Assembly (NCBI GenBank): GCA_017512985.1
Contig: JAFWEJ010000008.1
Span: forward strand, 434,001-498,000
DNA length: 64,000 nucleotides
From: Clostridia bacterium
GTDB taxonomy: Bacteria; Bacillota; Clostridia; Christensenellales; Aristaeellaceae
Direction of reading: 5' to 3'
Under the pieces are notes generated by a model. That model searched no databases. It worked only from the letters and a program-made list of their open reading frames with translations, and was not told where the DNA came from. The position numbers were made by a program, and so were the translations under genes. Below, one piece after another: positions 49,600 to 57,493 of this stretch. Within the stretch, counting starts at the first letter, position 1. The number at the start of each line of letters is the position of its first letter.

Positions 49600-51753
49600 A
49601 TGGAATCCAAATCTTACACCATGGATTTTGCCGGACGCCCGCTGACACTGGAATTCGGCAAATACTGTGAACAGGCGAACGGATCTGTCTGGGTCCATCT
49701 CGGCGATACCGTCGTGATGGTCAACGCGACCATGGCGCCTGCCCCCCGTGACGGCGTGGACTTCTTCCCGCTGGCTGTCGATGTTGAGGAAAAGCAGTAC
49801 TCCGTCGGCAAAATTCCCGGTGGATTCATCAAGCGTGAGGGCCGCCCTTCGGAGAAAGCGACCCTGACCTGCCGCCTGATTGACCGTCCGCTTCGTCCTC
49901 TGTTTGACAAGGGGATGCGGAATGATGTCCAGGTTGTTGTAACCGTGCTGAGCGTGGAACAGGATGTTCCGCCGGAAATCCCCGCCATGATCGGTTCCTC
50001 CGTCGCCCTGGCTGTCAGCGATATTCCGTGGAACGGTCCCACCGGTGCCGTGCTCGTAGGACGCGTTGACGGAAAATTCGTGATCTGCCCCGATGAGGAG
50101 CAGCGCGCCGCAAGCGACCTGAGCCTTTATGTCGCAGGGACGGAAGACGCCATCATGATGGTTGAAGCCGGTGCCCGTGAGCTTTCCGAAGACACCATGC
50201 TTGACGCGATCCTCTTCGGCCACGAAGAGATCAAGAAGCTTGTCGCCTTCCAGAAGCAGATCATTGCTGAGATCGGCAAGGAAAAGCAGGTTGTCCCGCT
50301 GATCACCACCGGCGAGGATATCAAGGCTGCCGTGCGCGAGTTTGCCTATGACAAGTGCGTTTGGACCTTTGCCACCTTCGAACGCAAGGAGCGCCAGAAA
50401 CGCGAGGCGCAGACCAGGGAAGAAACCCTGGCCGCCCTGGCTGAAAAGTTCCCCGGAAGGGAAAGCGAGATCGAGGACGCGCTGTACTACCTGAACAAGG
50501 AAGTCATGCGTGCGAAGATCCTGAACGAAGGCATCCGTCCCGACGGCCGCAAGGTTACCGAGATCCGGCCCATCTGGTGTGACGTCGGCGTTCTGCCCCG
50601 CACCCACGGCAGCGCGATCTTTACCCGCGGCCAGACCCAGGCGCTGACCGTCACCACCCTCGGCACCGTCAGCGAAGGCCAGACGCTTGACGGCCTCAGC
50701 AGCGAGGATTTCAAGCGCTACATTCACCATTACAATATGCCGCCGTACGCCACCGGTGAAGCCGGACGCCTCAAGAGCCCCGGACGCCGTGAGATCGGTC
50801 ACGGCGCCCTGGCGGAACGCGCCCTGCTTCCCGTCATCCCGACCGAGGAAGAATTCCCCTATGCGCTGCGCCTTGTGAGCGAGATTCTTTCTTCCAACGG
50901 TTCCTCCTCCATGGCTTCCGTCTGCGGCTCCACCCTGAGCCTGATGGACGCGGGCGTTCCGATTCATGCTCCCGTTGCCGGCGTTGCCATGGGCCTGATC
51001 ACCGACAAGGAAAGCGGAAAGCTTGCCGTGCTGACTGATATCCAGGGTCTGGAAGACTTCCTGGGCGACATGGACTTCAAGGTTGCCGGCTCCATGAACG
51101 GTATCACTGCACTGCAGATGGATATCAAAATTGCCGGCATTAACCGTGCCATCCTGCAGCAGGCGCTTCGCCAGGCTCTTGAAGGACGGCTCTATATCCT
51201 GAAGATCATGCTGGATACGCTCGGTCAGCCCAGGACTGAGCTGAGCCCCTACGCGCCCAAGATCATCCGCTTCACGATCAACCCCGAAAAGATCCGTGAA
51301 GTCATCGGACCTGGCGGAAAGATGATCAACAAGATCATTGCCGAAACCGGCGTCAAGATCGACATCGAAGACGACGGCAGCGTGTTCATCTCCACGCCCG
51401 ACCAGGAAGCCGCTGATAAAGCGCGTCATATCATCGAAGGTATTGCCAAGGATATCGAAGTCGGCGACGTATACACCGGCAAGGTCGTCCGGATCATGAA
51501 CTTCGGCGCGTTCGTTGAGCTCGCCCCCGGCAAGGACGGCATGATCCACATCTCCAAGCTCGATACAAAGCGTGTTGAGAAGGTTGAAGACGTGGTCAAC
51601 ATCGGCGATGAGCTCGAGGTCAAAGTATGTGAAATCGATGCCCAGGGCCGGATCAACCTGATCCGTAACGACATCGAGTACGCTGCGGGCGCAGACGCTC
51701 CGCGTCGTGACGGCAACCGCCGTCCTCCCCGCCGCACCAGCAGCCACGACTGA
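49600..51753 (+). CDS. pnp: Polyribonucleotide nucleotidyltransferase (PNPase)
   Basis: Phosphorolytic 3'-5' exoribonuclease, 717 residues, trimeric in the family. Two RNase PH domains (about 5-225 and 315-545; second with [28 protein letters not shown] read in parts, and [21 protein letters not shown]), linked by the helical domain; KH domain with [17 protein letters not shown]1 domain with [20 protein letters not shown]. The C-terminus is short, basic and Arg-rich. ATG at 49600 is 8 nt after AAAGGAG; GTG three codons earlier is inside the site. Dense GC-rich codon use gives a long antisense frame that is not a gene. Confidence 0.98.
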   Translation: MESKSYTMDFAGRPLTLEFGKYCEQANGSVWVHLGDTVVMVNATMAPAPRDGVDFFPLAVDVEEKQYSVGKIPGGFIKREGRPSEKATLTCRLIDRPLRPLFDKGMRNDVQVVVTVLSVEQDVPPEIPAMIGSSVALAVSDIPWNGPTGAVLVGRVDGKFVICPDEEQRAASDLSLYVAGTEDAIMMVEAGARELSEDTMLDAILFGHEEIKKLVAFQKQIIAEIGKEKQVVPLITTGEDIKAAVREFAYDKCVWTFATFERKERQKREAQTREETLAALAEKFPGRESEIEDALYYLNKEVMRAKILNEGIRPDGRKVTEIRPIWCDVGVLPRTHGSAIFTRGQTQALTVTTLGTVSEGQTLDGLSSEDFKRYIHHYNMPPYATGEAGRLKSPGRREIGHGALAERALLPVIPTEEEFPYALRLVSEILSSNGSSSMASVCGSTLSLMDAGVPIHAPVAGVAMGLITDKESGKLAVLTDIQGLEDFLGDMDFKVAGSMNGITALQMDIKIAGINRAILQQALRQALEGRLYILKIMLDTLGQPRTELSPYAPKIIRFTINPEKIREVIGPGGKMINKIIAETGVKIDIEDDGSVFISTPDQEAADKARHIIEGIAKDIEVGDVYTGKVVRIMNFGAFVELAPGKDGMIHISKLDTKRVEKVEDVVNIGDELEVKVCEIDAQGRINLIRNDIEYAAGADAPRRDGNRRPPRRTSSHD

Positions 51754-51760
51754 TAAAGGA

Positions 51761-51807
51761 ACGCCTCCGGAGCGCCTGCATAAAGCTTTCCGGAGGCGTG
51801 CTTTTCT
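51761..51807 (+). terminator. Terminator-like hairpin between pnp and ruvX
   Basis: Eleven-bp stem ACGCCTCCGGA (51761-51771) with TCCGGAGGCGT (51789-51799), then GCTTTTCTT. Its 3' arm holds GGAGG, the only ribosome binding site candidate for ruvX. Confidence 0.65.
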
Positions 51808-51809
51808 TG

Positions 51810-52247
51810 ATGCATATGAATGAGCGAATCGTTTGCCTCGATATCGGGGACGTTCGGATCGGTGTGGCAGTTTCTGATCCGACCGGAACCATTGCGTCGC
51901 CGGTTGAAGTAATCACACGCGTCGGATGGGGACCGGACACGCAGAAAATCCGCTCGGTCTGCGAACGTTACAATACAGACCGGATCCTTTCCGGGCTTCC
52001 GCTGAATATGGACGGATCGGAAGGATTCCAGGCTCGGAAAGTACGTGATTTCTGCGCACAGCTGGAAAAAGCCGGACTGAATGTAATCTTTCAGGATGAG
52101 CGCCTTTCCACCGTGTCCGCCGAAGAAGCCCTGATCGAAGGCGGCGTTTCACGCAGCGACCGCCGTAAAACGGTTGATAAAGTAGCGGCCTCAGTCATTC
52201 TTCAGCAATGGCTGGACGCTCAGAATCATAAGGAGGTATCACCATGA
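51810..52247 (+). CDS. ruvX: Putative pre-16S rRNA nuclease / Holliday junction resolvase (RuvX/YqgF)
   Basis: RNase H-fold nuclease of 145 residues, reported in the family to mature 16S rRNA 5' ends or resolve junctions. Motif blocks: CLDIGDVRIGVAVSDPTGT (first catalytic Asp), GLPLNMDGSEG, DERLSTVSAEEAL and the terminal DKVAASVILQQWL. Start is uncertain: ATG at 51810 is 13 nt from GGAGG, ATG at 51816 is 19 nt, and GTG at 51798 almost touches it. It overlaps the DUF1292 gene by 4 nt, a pairing seen widely in Bacillota. Confidence 0.93.
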   Translation: MHMNERIVCLDIGDVRIGVAVSDPTGTIASPVEVITRVGWGPDTQKIRSVCERYNTDRILSGLPLNMDGSEGFQARKVRDFCAQLEKAGLNVIFQDERLSTVSAEEALIEGGVSRSDRRKTVDKVAASVILQQWLDAQNHKEVSP

Positions 52248-52558
52248 GTGACGAAATGGACAATATGAATTCCTTTGATCCCGAAGAAGAGATCAACGCC
52301 CTGGAAGAAGGGGATATCATCGAGATGATCGGTGACGACGGCGAGACCGTTTCTTTCATCTTTGTTGATGCGCTTGAATATGAAGGAGATCTCTATCTGG
52401 CGCTCGCTGAGCCCGAGGAAGACGATGCTGTGTTCTTCCTGAAGGTTGAGCAGGACGAGGCCGGAAATGACGTTTACAATGCTCCGGACGAAGCGCTTGA
52501 GGACATTCTTTTCAAAAAGTTCTCCGAAATGCGTTCCGGTGATGACAACGAACAGTAA
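52244..52558 (+). CDS. DUF1292 (UPF0473) protein
   Basis: A very acidic 104-residue protein of the DUF1292 family, with the family core IIEMIGDDGETVSFIFVDAL and YLALAEPEEDDAVFFLKVEQ. No known activity. Its start overlaps the ruvX stop (ATGA) and the RBS is AAGGAGG. ruvX-DUF1292, often with alaS/yrzL, is a conserved cluster in Bacillota. Confidence 0.93.
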   Translation: MSDEMDNMNSFDPEEEINALEEGDIIEMIGDDGETVSFIFVDALEYEGDLYLALAEPEEDDAVFFLKVEQDEAGNDVYNAPDEALEDILFKKFSEMRSGDDNEQ

Positions 52559-52572
52559 TTCCCTGATGGTAT

Positions 52573-52604
52573 AAAAGGCTGAAACCGGTCGGTTTCAGCC
52601 TTTT
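52573..52604. terminator. Bidirectional intrinsic terminator
   Basis: Fourteen-bp perfect stem, 52573-52586 with 52591-52604, 4-nt loop, A tract and T tract on either side. It separates the convergent DUF1292 and LacI-GGDEF genes. Confidence 0.88.
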
Positions 52605-52607
52605 TTC

Positions 52608-54515
52608 TTACAGTGAGGGATCCGGTTTGATATCGTCCTTGCGCCTGCCGTATTTCCTTTTATTCTTATCCGCATACATGGCCCGGTCCGCCATTGTCAT
52701 AAAGATATCGATGTTGTCTTCTTTCTGCGGAACGGCGGCATGGACGCCGAAGCTTGCGCTGATATTGCAGATCCAGGGATCTTCTTCATTGATCCGCTTC
52801 AGTTCCTCATTCACGTATGCAGTCATGTTTCCTGCTTCTTCCGGATCATCAACTGTCCCGTAGGCAAGGAATTCGTCTCCGCTGATATGGACCGGAGTCA
52901 TCCCGTGCTTTTCCAGGCACCGGAGCGCGCGTCCCATCCTGCATATGGCTTCGTCGCCGGACAGGTGGCCGTACTGGTCGTTGATATCCTTCATATGGTC
53001 CATATCGGCGCTGAGCAGGATAAATACCCTTCCCTGCTGCCGTGCCTGCTCAAGCAGAACCGGCGCGCGCTCCATATATCCCCTCCGGTTCAGCATGCCT
53101 GTCATAATGTCTTCAATAGCCATCCGTTCAATCGTTGCCGCGGACCGTTTGATATTCGTCTGCAGGTAAAGGCTCATGAGTGCGCCGTTCAGGAGCATCA
53201 GCACCGGATACAGTGCCGATCCGGTTCCGTTGCCCAGATCCATGGCAACATACCCGAGATTCCGGTCACGGTAATACAGCGGGCAGAAAACCAGGCAGAC
53301 TGCGTTTTTTCGCATTTCCTGAAGCACCGGCGTCAGGTCAAAGGTGGGGATCATCTGGAAATCATACTGTTTTCCGCTTCTTACGCCGTAAAGCAGAAGC
53401 ATTTCATCCGGATAGTCAAACCCGCCTGAGGCGCTTTTGACGTCCCTGCAGATGGATGGATCAACGCACAGGTAGAATTCACGGATATTCCAGTTTTTCA
53501 CAAAATCATGGATCTTTTCGTGGGCTTCCGTTTCGTCGCCCACACCGGCCATGGTGCCGGAAAACATGCTGACGCGTGTGAGGGTCGCTTCCATATTCCA
53601 TCTTTCGGAACCGAGGGCACGGAGTTTTTCGTTGATATGTTCCATGCTTTGCGTACAGCCGCAGCTGTCGCCGAAAATTGGAATGGTGGAAAGAATGACT
53701 GTTTTTTCTTTCGGCTCTTCTCCCTCAATCCAGCTGTTCAGGATCTCAATCGCCTTCCGGGCGGAACGGTCAATCGGCCGGCAGATGGTAGTCAGGCCGC
53801 GCATGATCGCTTCACGCAGCGCGTCGAATCCTGTAACGGCGATATCCTTGGGCACGCGGATCCCATGCTCGTTCAGGCACTCAATCACGCTCAGCGCCAT
53901 ATCGTCATTGCCGCACATGATTGCGTCCGGCAGTTCTCCGCCGAGATCCAGCAGCTTCTCCGCGGCGTTCCGTCCGCCGATACGGGTCCACTGTCCGTCA
54001 AAGATCATCCTGTCTTCCAGTTCCAGGCCATGCCGCTTCATGACGTTCCTGCACGCTTCCACGCGTTCCGTCGCGACACTGGAATTAAGCGGACCGCTGA
54101 CAAAGGCAATTTTCCGCGCGTTATGTTCTGAAATAAGATGCTCCGTCATTTCCTCCATGCTGATCCGGTCGTTGAACAGGATTGTCACGGCGCCTTCCTG
54201 CGGAACGTCGATCGAAATATGCGGTTTTCCCTTCATCGGTGCAAGGACTTCGTATACCTTTTTGAGGGCAACATCGCTGCCCATGGTGGCAGGCATTGAA
54301 ATGATGCCGTCAAAATCATTCAGGTCGGGAAGGTCATAGATCATGCTCTCCCCGACCTCACTGGTCGAGATGGCAACGTTCATATGTCCCTGGCTGTTGA
54401 AGATACATACATCCATGCCAAGCTTCGAACCGGCGGAAGCCAGTCCGGATGCAAAATCCTGCTGATATTCGCGGTCAATACTGGCCATCAGAACAGCAAT
54501 TTTTTTACGGAGCAT
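52608..54515 (-). CDS. LacI-type ligand-binding sensor fused to a GGDEF domain
   Basis: A 635-residue protein with no signal peptide. Residues 1-275 are a LacI/GalR-like periplasmic-binding fold (KKIAVLMASIDREYQQDFASG, ISMPATMGSDVA, AFVSGPLN, DAIMCGNDDMALSVIECL, IAVTGFDALREA) without the helix-turn-helix of repressors. Residues 290-450 form a middle domain that I do not recognise (possibly GAF-like). The GGDEF domain ends the protein, signature SGDEF at 545-549, with DMDHMKDIND before it; no RxxD inhibitory site is visible. The protein probably binds a cytoplasmic sugar and makes cyclic di-GMP. Start ATG at 54515 has only a weak GGAAGGAC site. No EAL protein is in the window. Confidence 0.85.
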   Translation of the reverse strand: MLRKKIAVLMASIDREYQQDFASGLASAGSKLGMDVCIFNSQGHMNVAISTSEVGESMIYDLPDLNDFDGIISMPATMGSDVALKKVYEVLAPMKGKPHISIDVPQEGAVTILFNDRISMEEMTEHLISEHNARKIAFVSGPLNSSVATERVEACRNVMKRHGLELEDRMIFDGQWTRIGGRNAAEKLLDLGGELPDAIMCGNDDMALSVIECLNEHGIRVPKDIAVTGFDALREAIMRGLTTICRPIDRSARKAIEILNSWIEGEEPKEKTVILSTIPIFGDSCGCTQSMEHINEKLRALGSERWNMEATLTRVSMFSGTMAGVGDETEAHEKIHDFVKNWNIREFYLCVDPSICRDVKSASGGFDYPDEMLLLYGVRSGKQYDFQMIPTFDLTPVLQEMRKNAVCLVFCPLYYRDRNLGYVAMDLGNGTGSALYPVLMLLNGALMSLYLQTNIKRSAATIERMAIEDIMTGMLNRRGYMERAPVLLEQARQQGRVFILLSADMDHMKDINDQYGHLSGDEAICRMGRALRCLEKHGMTPVHISGDEFLAYGTVDDPEEAGNMTAYVNEELKRINEEDPWICNISASFGVHAAVPQKEDNIDIFMTMADRAMYADKNKRKYGRRKDDIKPDPSL

Positions 54516-54607
54516 AAATGTTTTTTGTCCTTCCCGATGTATGTATGTGATGATCAATACTTTTTATTATATTTTATCATGGTATGTCAATTCCCGCAAG
54601 GCATCAA

Positions 54608-54633
54608 AAAAGACCGGCCTGAGCCGGTCTTTT
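54608..54633 (-). terminator. Intrinsic terminator after the NhaC gene
   Basis: Eleven-bp stem, 54608-54618 with 54623-54633, 4-nt loop, ending in T on the minus strand. Between it and the LacI-GGDEF start (54516-54607) lies an AT-rich stretch with TTGACA and TATAAT, but only 13 nt apart, so I do not call a promoter. Confidence 0.8.
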
Positions 54634-54646
54634 GCAGTGCCTGTCT

Positions 54647-56272
54647 TTAAGCTTTCTTTCCCGTAAGCATGTTGATTCCGAACAGGGCGGCGAGCATCAG
54701 GATAATTGCTGCCGGAAGCGCAATTACGGCGTTCGGAACAAATCCCGCGATAATATAAGCAACAAACGACACGCCGGCGCAGGTAACAGCATAGGGCAGC
54801 TGCGTGTTGACATGATTGACGTGGTCGCACTGCGCGCCTGCGGAGGACATGATCGTCGTATCGGAAATCGGCGAGCAGTGGTCGCCGCAGACTGCGCCGG
54901 CCATGCAGGCGGAAATGCAGACGATCGCGAGCGGGTTGCTCATCGGGAATACGCTCTGGACGATCGGAATCAGCATACCGAAGGTGCCCCAGCTGGTGCC
55001 GGTGGCAAAGCTGAGCAGGCAGGCGATCGCAAAGATGATCGCGGGCAGGAAATTCTGGAAGGCGCCGGCGCTGTTCTGCACAATATCGTGCACGTAGGTC
55101 TTCGCGCCCAGCTCGATCGTGATATCTTTCAGCGTCCAGGCAAAGATGAGGATCAGGATGGCGGGAACCATTGCCTTGAAACCGTTCGGCAGGCACTCCA
55201 TGATATCCTTGAACTTCATGGCTTTGCTGATCAGGTAGTAGACCGCGGTGAACACAATCGCGAAGAAGGAACCAAGCATCAGGCCGATCGATGCGTCGGA
55301 ATTGGAGAAAGCTGTAATGAAATTCTCCCCGCTGAAGAAGCCGCCCGTGTAGAGCATGCCAAGTGTGCAGAAAACGATCAGGACGATTACAGGCAGGACC
55401 AGGTAGAGCAGGCTGCCCTTTTCTTCCGCGGGTTCATCGCTTTCAGCCGTGGCATAGGGATTCTTGCCGGAGAAGAGGTCGCCGTTCTCAACGGCGTTCT
55501 TTTCAAAGCGCTTCATGGGGCCGTATTCCTTCTTCAGAAGCACCATACCGATCATCATGACAATGGTCAGCAGGGCATAAAAGTTGAAAGGAATCGCGTC
55601 AACAAAAAGCTTCAGGCCGACGCCGTCATCCGCAAAGGCAGCGACCGCTGCAGCCCATGAGCTGATCGGCGCGATGATGCAGACGGGTGCCGCGGTTGCG
55701 TCAATCAGGTAAGCCAGTTTTGCCCTGGAGATCTTATGCTTGTCCGTTACAGGGCGCATGACGGTGCCGACTGTGAGACAGTTGAAATAGTCGTCGATAA
55801 AGATCAGGATACCGAGCAGAATCGTGGCAAGCTGCGCGCCCACACGGCTCCTGATGTGCTTCTGCGCCCAGCGACCGAACGCCGCGCTGCCGCCCGCCTT
55901 GTTCATCAGCGCAACCATCATGCCGAGCAGGACCAGGAACACGAGAATGCCGATGTAGTAGGCATTCGTGACGGAAGCGATAAATCCGCCCGTGAAAAGC
56001 CGGTTCATGGAATTTTCCAGATGGAAATTGTTCAGCAGCAGCGCACCGGCGGCGATGCCGATGAACAGGGAGGAATAAACCTCTTTTGTAATCAATGCCA
56101 GTACTATGGCAATGATCGGCGGCACCAGCGCCCAGAAGGTATTCAGGAAAGGACTGGCAGCCTCGGCGGCTTCAGCGCCTTCCGCTGCTTCTTCCGCGAA
56201 GCAGGGAATGCATACGGCGGCAATTGCCAGCAGCATGCAAAGGAGCATGATAATGACACGCTTGTTTTTCAT
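54647..56272 (-). CDS. NhaC-family Na+/H+ antiporter
   Basis: Polytopic membrane antiporter of 541 residues, about 12 helices after an N-terminal hydrophobic segment that resembles a cleavable signal (VIIMLLCMLLAIAAVCIPCFA) and a short Glu/Ala-rich stretch. Family features: LLGILIFIDDYFNCLTVGTVM, a core DATAAPVCIIAPISSWAA segment, GTSWGTFGMLIPIV and the GDHCSPISDTTIMSSAGA block with polar membrane residues. These match the NhaC/MalN-like group, which exchanges Na+ for H+ or couples it to small organic acids. Monocistronic, with promoter upstream and terminator downstream. Confidence 0.9.
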   Translation of the reverse strand: MKNKRVIIMLLCMLLAIAAVCIPCFAEEAAEGAEAAEAASPFLNTFWALVPPIIAIVLALITKEVYSSLFIGIAAGALLLNNFHLENSMNRLFTGGFIASVTNAYYIGILVFLVLLGMMVALMNKAGGSAAFGRWAQKHIRSRVGAQLATILLGILIFIDDYFNCLTVGTVMRPVTDKHKISRAKLAYLIDATAAPVCIIAPISSWAAAVAAFADDGVGLKLFVDAIPFNFYALLTIVMMIGMVLLKKEYGPMKRFEKNAVENGDLFSGKNPYATAESDEPAEEKGSLLYLVLPVIVLIVFCTLGMLYTGGFFSGENFITAFSNSDASIGLMLGSFFAIVFTAVYYLISKAMKFKDIMECLPNGFKAMVPAILILIFAWTLKDITIELGAKTYVHDIVQNSAGAFQNFLPAIIFAIACLLSFATGTSWGTFGMLIPIVQSVFPMSNPLAIVCISACMAGAVCGDHCSPISDTTIMSSAGAQCDHVNHVNTQLPYAVTCAGVSFVAYIIAGFVPNAVIALPAAIILMLAALFGINMLTGKKA

Positions 56273-56316
56273 CTATTTCCCTCCAAAATATAACGTCCCT
56301 GTCGGATTCATATGTA

Positions 56317-56362
56317 ATTTTATATGGAAGGGTCAGCCTGTACAAGTTTTTTTCATGTACAG
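56317..56362 (-). promoter_or_regulatory. promoter with overlapping inverted repeat for the NhaC gene
   Basis: Minus strand TTGTAC (complement of 56340-56345), 17 nt, TAAAAT (complement of 56317-56322). CTGTACA (56338-56344) and TGTACAG (56356-56362) form a 7-bp inverted repeat with an 11-nt spacer that covers the -35 box, as an operator might. Confidence 0.55.
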
Positions 56363-56387
56363 TTTTGTATGCTGTAAGGCATATATG

Positions 56388-57437
56388 TCATTCCTTCTGC
56401 ATGGCCTTCCGTTTCCGGGCCTCGCGCCTGAGGATGATCTTCTCCAGCAGGATTGTGAACACGCCTACGATCAGATACAGGTAATAGGTAAAGAAACGCC
56501 AGATCAGCAGGGCCAGGCCGATGGTACCGTTCCGGAAAATATCACGGAAATAGAGCAGGAAGCCGCCTTCCTGCGCGCCGCTGGCGCCGGGAAGCGGCGT
56601 ATAGCTGGCGCTGACAAACAGCAGGCAGCTGATCGTAAGCACATGGTACCAGGGCGTTCCGGACATGCCGAACGCATAATAAACGAATACAGTTGTCCCG
56701 AACAAAGCCAGCAGCCCGATGGTGGAACAGGCAAACTGAAGCAGGATCTGTCCGGGCGAATGCATCAGATCCAGCAGCGCCGTATGATAGGTATCGAGTA
56801 CTTCCGTAACCTTGGAAACAGCAGCTTCCCTGTTTCGGATCAGATGGAGCCTGTAAAGGCATCTGATCAGCATTTCAGCCAGTTTCTGCACCCAGTTCCG
56901 TTTAAACGCAGCCAGCAGAACCAGCGGGACCGCGGCAAAATTGATCATCCATCCGATCCGGACAAGCCAGATTGCTCCCTCCAGCTGCTGCCGGACAAAA
57001 TCCCTGTTCAGGAAATACAGCACCAGCGCGATTACGGAGGTCATTGTCTGGTTTGTGATAAATCGGATCGTAACGGCCATGGTACCGTATCCGACAGGAA
57101 TGCCGGCTTTTCTCATGGAATTGACCTGCATCGGCTGTCCGCCGGCGGAACTTGGCGTAATATTGCAGTAATAAAACCCGATCAGGGCGACGTTCACTGC
57201 CCTGCCGATGCTGATTTTGAATCCCTGTCCGCGGAGATAGAACCAGTAGTTCATGCCGTCGCATACGGTATAAACCAGCCAGCAGGCAAAAATACCGGCC
57301 AGCCAGAACAGGTTCATCTGTTTGATCGCGTCCCATGCGTTTGTCAGGTCTTCATTGCTGAATGCGATAAAAAATACGGCGGTAATGGAAAGAGCGATGA
57401 ACAGAAAACTCAGGATTTTCTTGAGTCCGGAACTCAT
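56388..57437 (-). CDS. YbhN/UPF0104 flippase-like membrane protein
   Basis: A 349-residue protein with about eight helices from the lysylphosphatidylglycerol-synthase membrane-domain (LPG_synthase_TM) family. Family blocks: LVYTVCDGMNYWFYLRGQG, ALIGFYYCNITPSSAGGQPM (hallmark NxTPxxxGG), and PGASGAQEGGFLLYF near the C-terminus. The soluble synthetase domain of MprF is absent. ATG at 57437 follows AAAGGAGGAG. It follows the GH2 gene by 56 nt on the same strand. Such stand-alone proteins are thought to move lipid-linked molecules; substrate unknown. Confidence 0.85.
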   Translation of the reverse strand: MSSGLKKILSFLFIALSITAVFFIAFSNEDLTNAWDAIKQMNLFWLAGIFACWLVYTVCDGMNYWFYLRGQGFKISIGRAVNVALIGFYYCNITPSSAGGQPMQVNSMRKAGIPVGYGTMAVTIRFITNQTMTSVIALVLYFLNRDFVRQQLEGAIWLVRIGWMINFAAVPLVLLAAFKRNWVQKLAEMLIRCLYRLHLIRNREAAVSKVTEVLDTYHTALLDLMHSPGQILLQFACSTIGLLALFGTTVFVYYAFGMSGTPWYHVLTISCLLFVSASYTPLPGASGAQEGGFLLYFRDIFRNGTIGLALLIWRFFTYYLYLIVGVFTILLEKIILRREARKRKAMQKE

Positions 57438-57493
57438 ACGCTCCTCCTTTCGCCGCATCGGATGCGAAATCAGTATATTTGATATATTTTATC

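Noticed and set aside
49549-51747. A 732-codon open frame antisense to pnp
   Set aside because: It lies base for base opposite an intact pnp, has no ribosome binding site, and its composition (Asp/Gly/Val/Leu-rich without a fold pattern) follows from GC-rich codon use of pnp.
54540-54600. TTGACA and TATAAT before the LacI-GGDEF gene
   Set aside because: The two boxes are only 13 nt apart, too close for a sigma-A promoter, so it is mentioned but not called.
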